Shown: one piece after another, positions 14,040-15,498 of the stretch
Position numbering within the stretch: position 1 is the first letter of the stretch
Layout of the letters: each line of letters starts with the position of its first letter
Source: CAYTEO01 sp964436825
Lineage (GTDB): Bacteria > Krumholzibacteriota > Krumholzibacteriia > LZORAL124-64-63
Reading direction: 5' to 3'
Assembly: GCA_964436825.1 (NCBI GenBank)
Contig: CAYTEO010000054.1
Coordinates: forward strand, 1 to 15,498
DNA: 15,498 nt
The notes under the pieces: generated by a model
Told to the model about the DNA's origin: nothing
What the model saw: only the letters and a program-made list of their open reading frames with translations
Databases searched by the model: none
Position numbers and translations under genes: made by a program

Positions 14040-14831
14040 TCAGCCGACTTCCTTGACCTGAAGGAAGTCCAGCTCGACCGGGGTCTCCGAACCGAAGATG
14101 GAGATCATCACCTTGAGCTTGCCCTTGTCGTGATTGATCTCGTTGATGACACCGACCCAGTCCGTGAACGGACCGTCGATGACCTGGACGCTGTCGCCCA
14201 CCTTGAAGGGGATCTCCAGCATGCCGCCGGTCTCCTCGGTCTTCTTCATGCGGCCGAGGATCCGGTCCACCTCCTCCTGGGAGATGGGCTGCGGGCGCTG
14301 CTCCGTCCCGCCGACGAACCTGGTGACGCCGGGAATCGAGTTGATGAAGTGCTGGGTCTCCTTGGTCATCACCATCTCCACCAGCACGTAGCTGGGGAAG
14401 AACTTGCGCTTGGTCGTCACGCGACGGCCGTTGCGCATCTCGGTGACCTCCTGGGTGGCGACCAGCACCTCCCCGAACATGTCCTCCAGCCCGTTGGCCT
14501 TGATGGCCATCTCGATGTTGCGCTTGACCTTGTTCTCGTGGCCGGTGTTGGCATGGATGACGTACCAGCGCATCCCCTTGCGCCGCTTCTCCTCGGCGAT
14601 GCGGCGCCGCTCCGCCTCCTCGGGGTCGAGCTCCTCGGGGGCGGTCTCCACGTCCGTGGCTTCCGACGCGGCCTCGGCGGCGACGGTCTCCTGGTCGGGC
14701 TCGTCGTCCTCGATGCCGTCGAAGGAGAAGAGATCCTCGACATCGACGTCGTCCGCACCGTTGTCGGGCGCGGAGAACAGGGCCTCGGCCCCCTCGGCAC
14801 CGGTCAGCCGGTCCTTTCTATCCTCTGCCAC
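14040..14831 (-). CDS. nusG: Transcription elongation/termination factor NusG with acidic N-terminal extension
   Basis: NusG binds the RNA polymerase clamp with its NGN domain and uses its KOW domain to contact ribosomal S10 or Rho. I choose the GTG at 14829-14831 because GAGGAAGGGA lies just upstream; this gives 263 aa against about 180 in E. coli. The NGN domain starts at MRWYVIHANTGHENKV (87-102) and contains KRKFFPSYVLVEM (141-153). The KOW domain is near FKVGDSVQVIDGPF (209-222) through SIFGSETPVELDF (244-256). Phe246 matches E. coli F165 of the S10/Rho surface, but R167 is Ser248. Residues 1-86 are probably disordered and strongly acidic (about 30 Asp/Glu, 10 Lys/Arg), ending in a charged helix. 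An ATG at residue 87 is a possible shorter start, less favoured. Confidence 0.95.
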   Translation of the reverse strand: MAEDRKDRLTGAEGAEALFSAPDNGADDVDVEDLFSFDGIEDDEPDQETVAAEAASEATDVETAPEELDPEEAERRRIAEEKRRKGMRWYVIHANTGHENKVKRNIEMAIKANGLEDMFGEVLVATQEVTEMRNGRRVTTKRKFFPSYVLVEMVMTKETQHFINSIPGVTRFVGGTEQRPQPISQEEVDRILGRMKKTEETGGMLEIPFKVGDSVQVIDGPFTDWVGVINEINHDKGKLKVMISIFGSETPVELDFLQVKEVG

Positions 14832-14837
14832 GTCAGA

Positions 14838-14847
14838 TCCCTTCCTC
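14838..14847 (-). promoter_or_regulatory. Ribosome binding site deciding the GTG start of nusG
   Basis: Minus-strand GAGGAAGGGA ends six bases before the GTG at 14831. No comparable site stands before the in-frame upstream GTG at 14930, which also lies inside a stem-loop region. Confidence 0.7.
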
Positions 14848-14882
14848 GCCCGTGCCACCGGGACACGGACAGACAAAGAAAC

Positions 14883-14956
14883 ACCCTGACCGGTCCCTGC
14901 GGGCCGGAGGGTTGCTCCTGTTGCGTCCACCTGGTCCCCGCACGAGGGCGGGCACC
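14883..14956 (-). promoter_or_regulatory. Two stem-loops in the secE-nusG spacer
   Basis: The first (14933-14956) starts two bases after the secE stop: GGTGCCCGC pairs with GCGGGGACC with one G-G mismatch around CCTCGT. The second (14883-14912) pairs ACCCT/AGGGT, CCGG/CCGG and CCC/GGG around GCA with small bulges, and is followed by GTTTCTTTG, a broken T-rich stretch. The second could act as a weak terminator or pause site between secE and nusG; the T-run is poor, so full termination is unlikely. Confidence 0.45.
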
Positions 14957-14958
14957 GA

Positions 14959-15150
14959 TCAGGCCATCAGGATGAGCTTTTTCTGGAGGAAGCTCAGCAC
15001 CTGATCGACAACAAAGATGAAAAAGGTCACCACCGCAACGGTGATGATGACGACCATCGTCGATTCCCGCAGTTCCGACAGCGTCGGCCAGGTGACGCGC
15101 TTCATCTCCTGGGCTGTCTCCTGCAGGAACGTCTTCAGCCTCTTCCACAT
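14959..15150 (-). CDS. secE: Protein translocase subunit SecE
   Basis: SecE is the essential inner-membrane clamp of the SecYEG channel. The 63-aa product is the short single-span form typical of most bacteria (E. coli has three spans). Residues 1-24 form the amphipathic surface helix, with the conserved KRVTWPT (17-23), and about 31-51 form the membrane segment (STMVVIITVAVVTFFIFVVD region). The ATG at 15148-15150 has only a weak GGGG upstream. It lies 30 bases after the tRNA-Trp gene and before nusG, the conserved secE-nusG pairing. Confidence 0.97.
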   Translation of the reverse strand: MWKRLKTFLQETAQEMKRVTWPTLSELRESTMVVIITVAVVTFFIFVVDQVLSFLQKKLILMA

Positions 15151-15180
15151 GACATCAACCCCAGGCTGTGATGGAGTGAC

Positions 15181-15256
15181 TGGCAGGGGTGGCAGGGCTC
15201 GAACCCGCGACCCTCGGTTTTGGAGACCGATGCTCTACCAACTGAGCTACACCCCT
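15181..15256 (-). tRNA. trnW: tRNA-Trp (anticodon CCA)
   Basis: A 76-base cloverleaf reads on the minus strand: acceptor AGGGGTG/CACCCCT, D stem GCTC/GAGC with loop AGTTGGTA, anticodon stem TCGGT/ACCGA with loop CTCCAAA (anticodon CCA, reads UGG), T stem GCGGG/CCTGC with loop TTCGAGC, discriminator G and an encoded CCA end. It lies between rpmG (15 bases upstream) and secE (30 bases downstream), so it must be cut out of a protein-coding transcript by RNase P and 3' nucleases. Confidence 0.98.
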
Positions 15257-15271
15257 GCGTTCAGCCACCGC

Positions 15272-15424
15272 TCAGCGCGTCTCCTTGTGCAACGTGTGCT
15301 TGTTGCACCTGGGGCAGAACTTCCGGTATTCCACCCGGTCGGGATGGAGGCGCTTGTTCTTCTTCGTCGTGTAGTTCCTGTCCTTGCACTCGGTGCAGGC
15401 CAGGATCACCAGGTCCCTCGGCAT
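15272..15424 (-). CDS. rpmG: 50S ribosomal protein L33
   Basis: This 50-aa protein reads MPRDLVILACTECKDRNYTT and continues to the C-terminus HKETR. It is a small large-subunit protein near the E site. Four cysteines (Cys10, Cys13, Cys37, Cys40) in two CxxC pairs mark the zinc-binding (C+) form, in contrast to zinc-free paralogues that some bacteria use in zinc shortage. The ATG at 15422-15424 lies 15 bases after the tuf stop, with a weak GAGG motif; translational coupling to tuf is plausible. The tRNA-Trp gene follows after 15 bases. Confidence 0.96.
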   Translation of the reverse strand: MPRDLVILACTECKDRNYTTKKNKRLHPDRVEYRKFCPRCNKHTLHKETR

Positions 15425-15439
15425 GGCCGAACCTCGTTG

Positions 15440-15498
15440 TTACTCGATGATCTTGCTGACGACGCCGGCGCCGACGGTCCGGCCGCCCTCGCGGATGG
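15440..15498 (-). CDS. tuf: Elongation factor Tu, C-terminal fragment (cut by window edge)
   Basis: The last 19 complete codons read IREGGRTVGAGVVSKIIE and stop at TAA, preceded by Ala if the split codon is completed as usual; this is the canonical EF-Tu C-terminus (domain 3). It lies directly upstream of rpmG, as in the tufB-secE arrangement. Together with the tuf start at the opposite edge, it implies two tuf genes in the same direction about 15 kb apart, unless the fragment outside the window is broken. Confidence 0.94.
   Translation of the reverse strand, partial: IREGGRTVGAGVVSKIIE

Noticed and set aside
14832..14930. Longer NusG starting at the in-frame GTG at 14930
   Set aside because: The added residues (beginning MDATGATLRPAGTGQG) are translated from a stem-loop region, and there is no good ribosome binding site; the GTG at 14831 has one.

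Overview
This window is a core information-processing gene cluster from a high-GC bacterium. Every gene lies on the minus strand, so transcription runs from high to low coordinates. In that order the content is: the 3' end of one tuf gene, rpmG, tRNA-Trp, secE, nusG, rplK, rplA, rplJ, rplL, rpoB, rpoC, rpsL, rpsG, fusA, and the first codons of a second tuf gene. This is the classical tufB-secE-nusG-L11-beta arrangement joined directly to the str operon (rpsL-rpsG-fusA-tuf). A near-identical gene type therefore sits at both edges. No mobile elements, CRISPR arrays, phage genes or accessory systems were seen.

Taxonomy is an inference. The beta and beta-prime subunits carry lineage-specific insertions (an SI2-like insert in beta, an SI3-like insert in the beta-prime trigger loop) and local wording such as KPQKKITGGFGEIIEQP in beta-prime. 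From memory these are most like the FCB superphylum or Gemmatimonadota-like bacteria. The GC content, about two thirds by eye, argues against a typical Bacteroidetes genome. NusG has a long acidic N-terminal extension, and EF-G has an unusual domain IV tip that suggests the spdEFG1-like class rather than ordinary EF-G.

Layout. 15440-15498 is the tuf end. 15181-15424 holds rpmG and the tRNA gene, each separated from its upstream neighbour by 15 bases. 14040-15150 holds secE and nusG with a hairpin-rich gap. 11581-13856 is the ribosomal stalk and L1 set (L11, L1, L10, L7/L12). 3374-11466 is RNA polymerase beta and beta-prime. 2330-3214 is S12 and S7. 71-2164 is EF-G. 1-41 is the second tuf start. 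No gap exceeds 300 bases; the largest are nusG-rplK (183), rpsG-fusA (165), rpoC-rpsL (159), secE-nusG (127) and rplL-rpoB (114).

The genes serve one purpose: transcription, its elongation and coupling factor, the GTPase-associated stalk, the decoding site and the two main elongation GTPases. Control signals readable from sequence are one good sigma70-type promoter in front of rpsL, overlapped by an 11-base direct repeat with a 30-base period, and GC-rich stem-loops in every spacer longer than 50 bases. The strongest stem-loop lies between rplL and rpoB, where an attenuator is expected. The points most worth a second look are the EF-G domain IV tip, the NusG extension, the repeat at the rpsL promoter and the rpsG-fusA hairpin. 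The rest is conventional housekeeping sequence.
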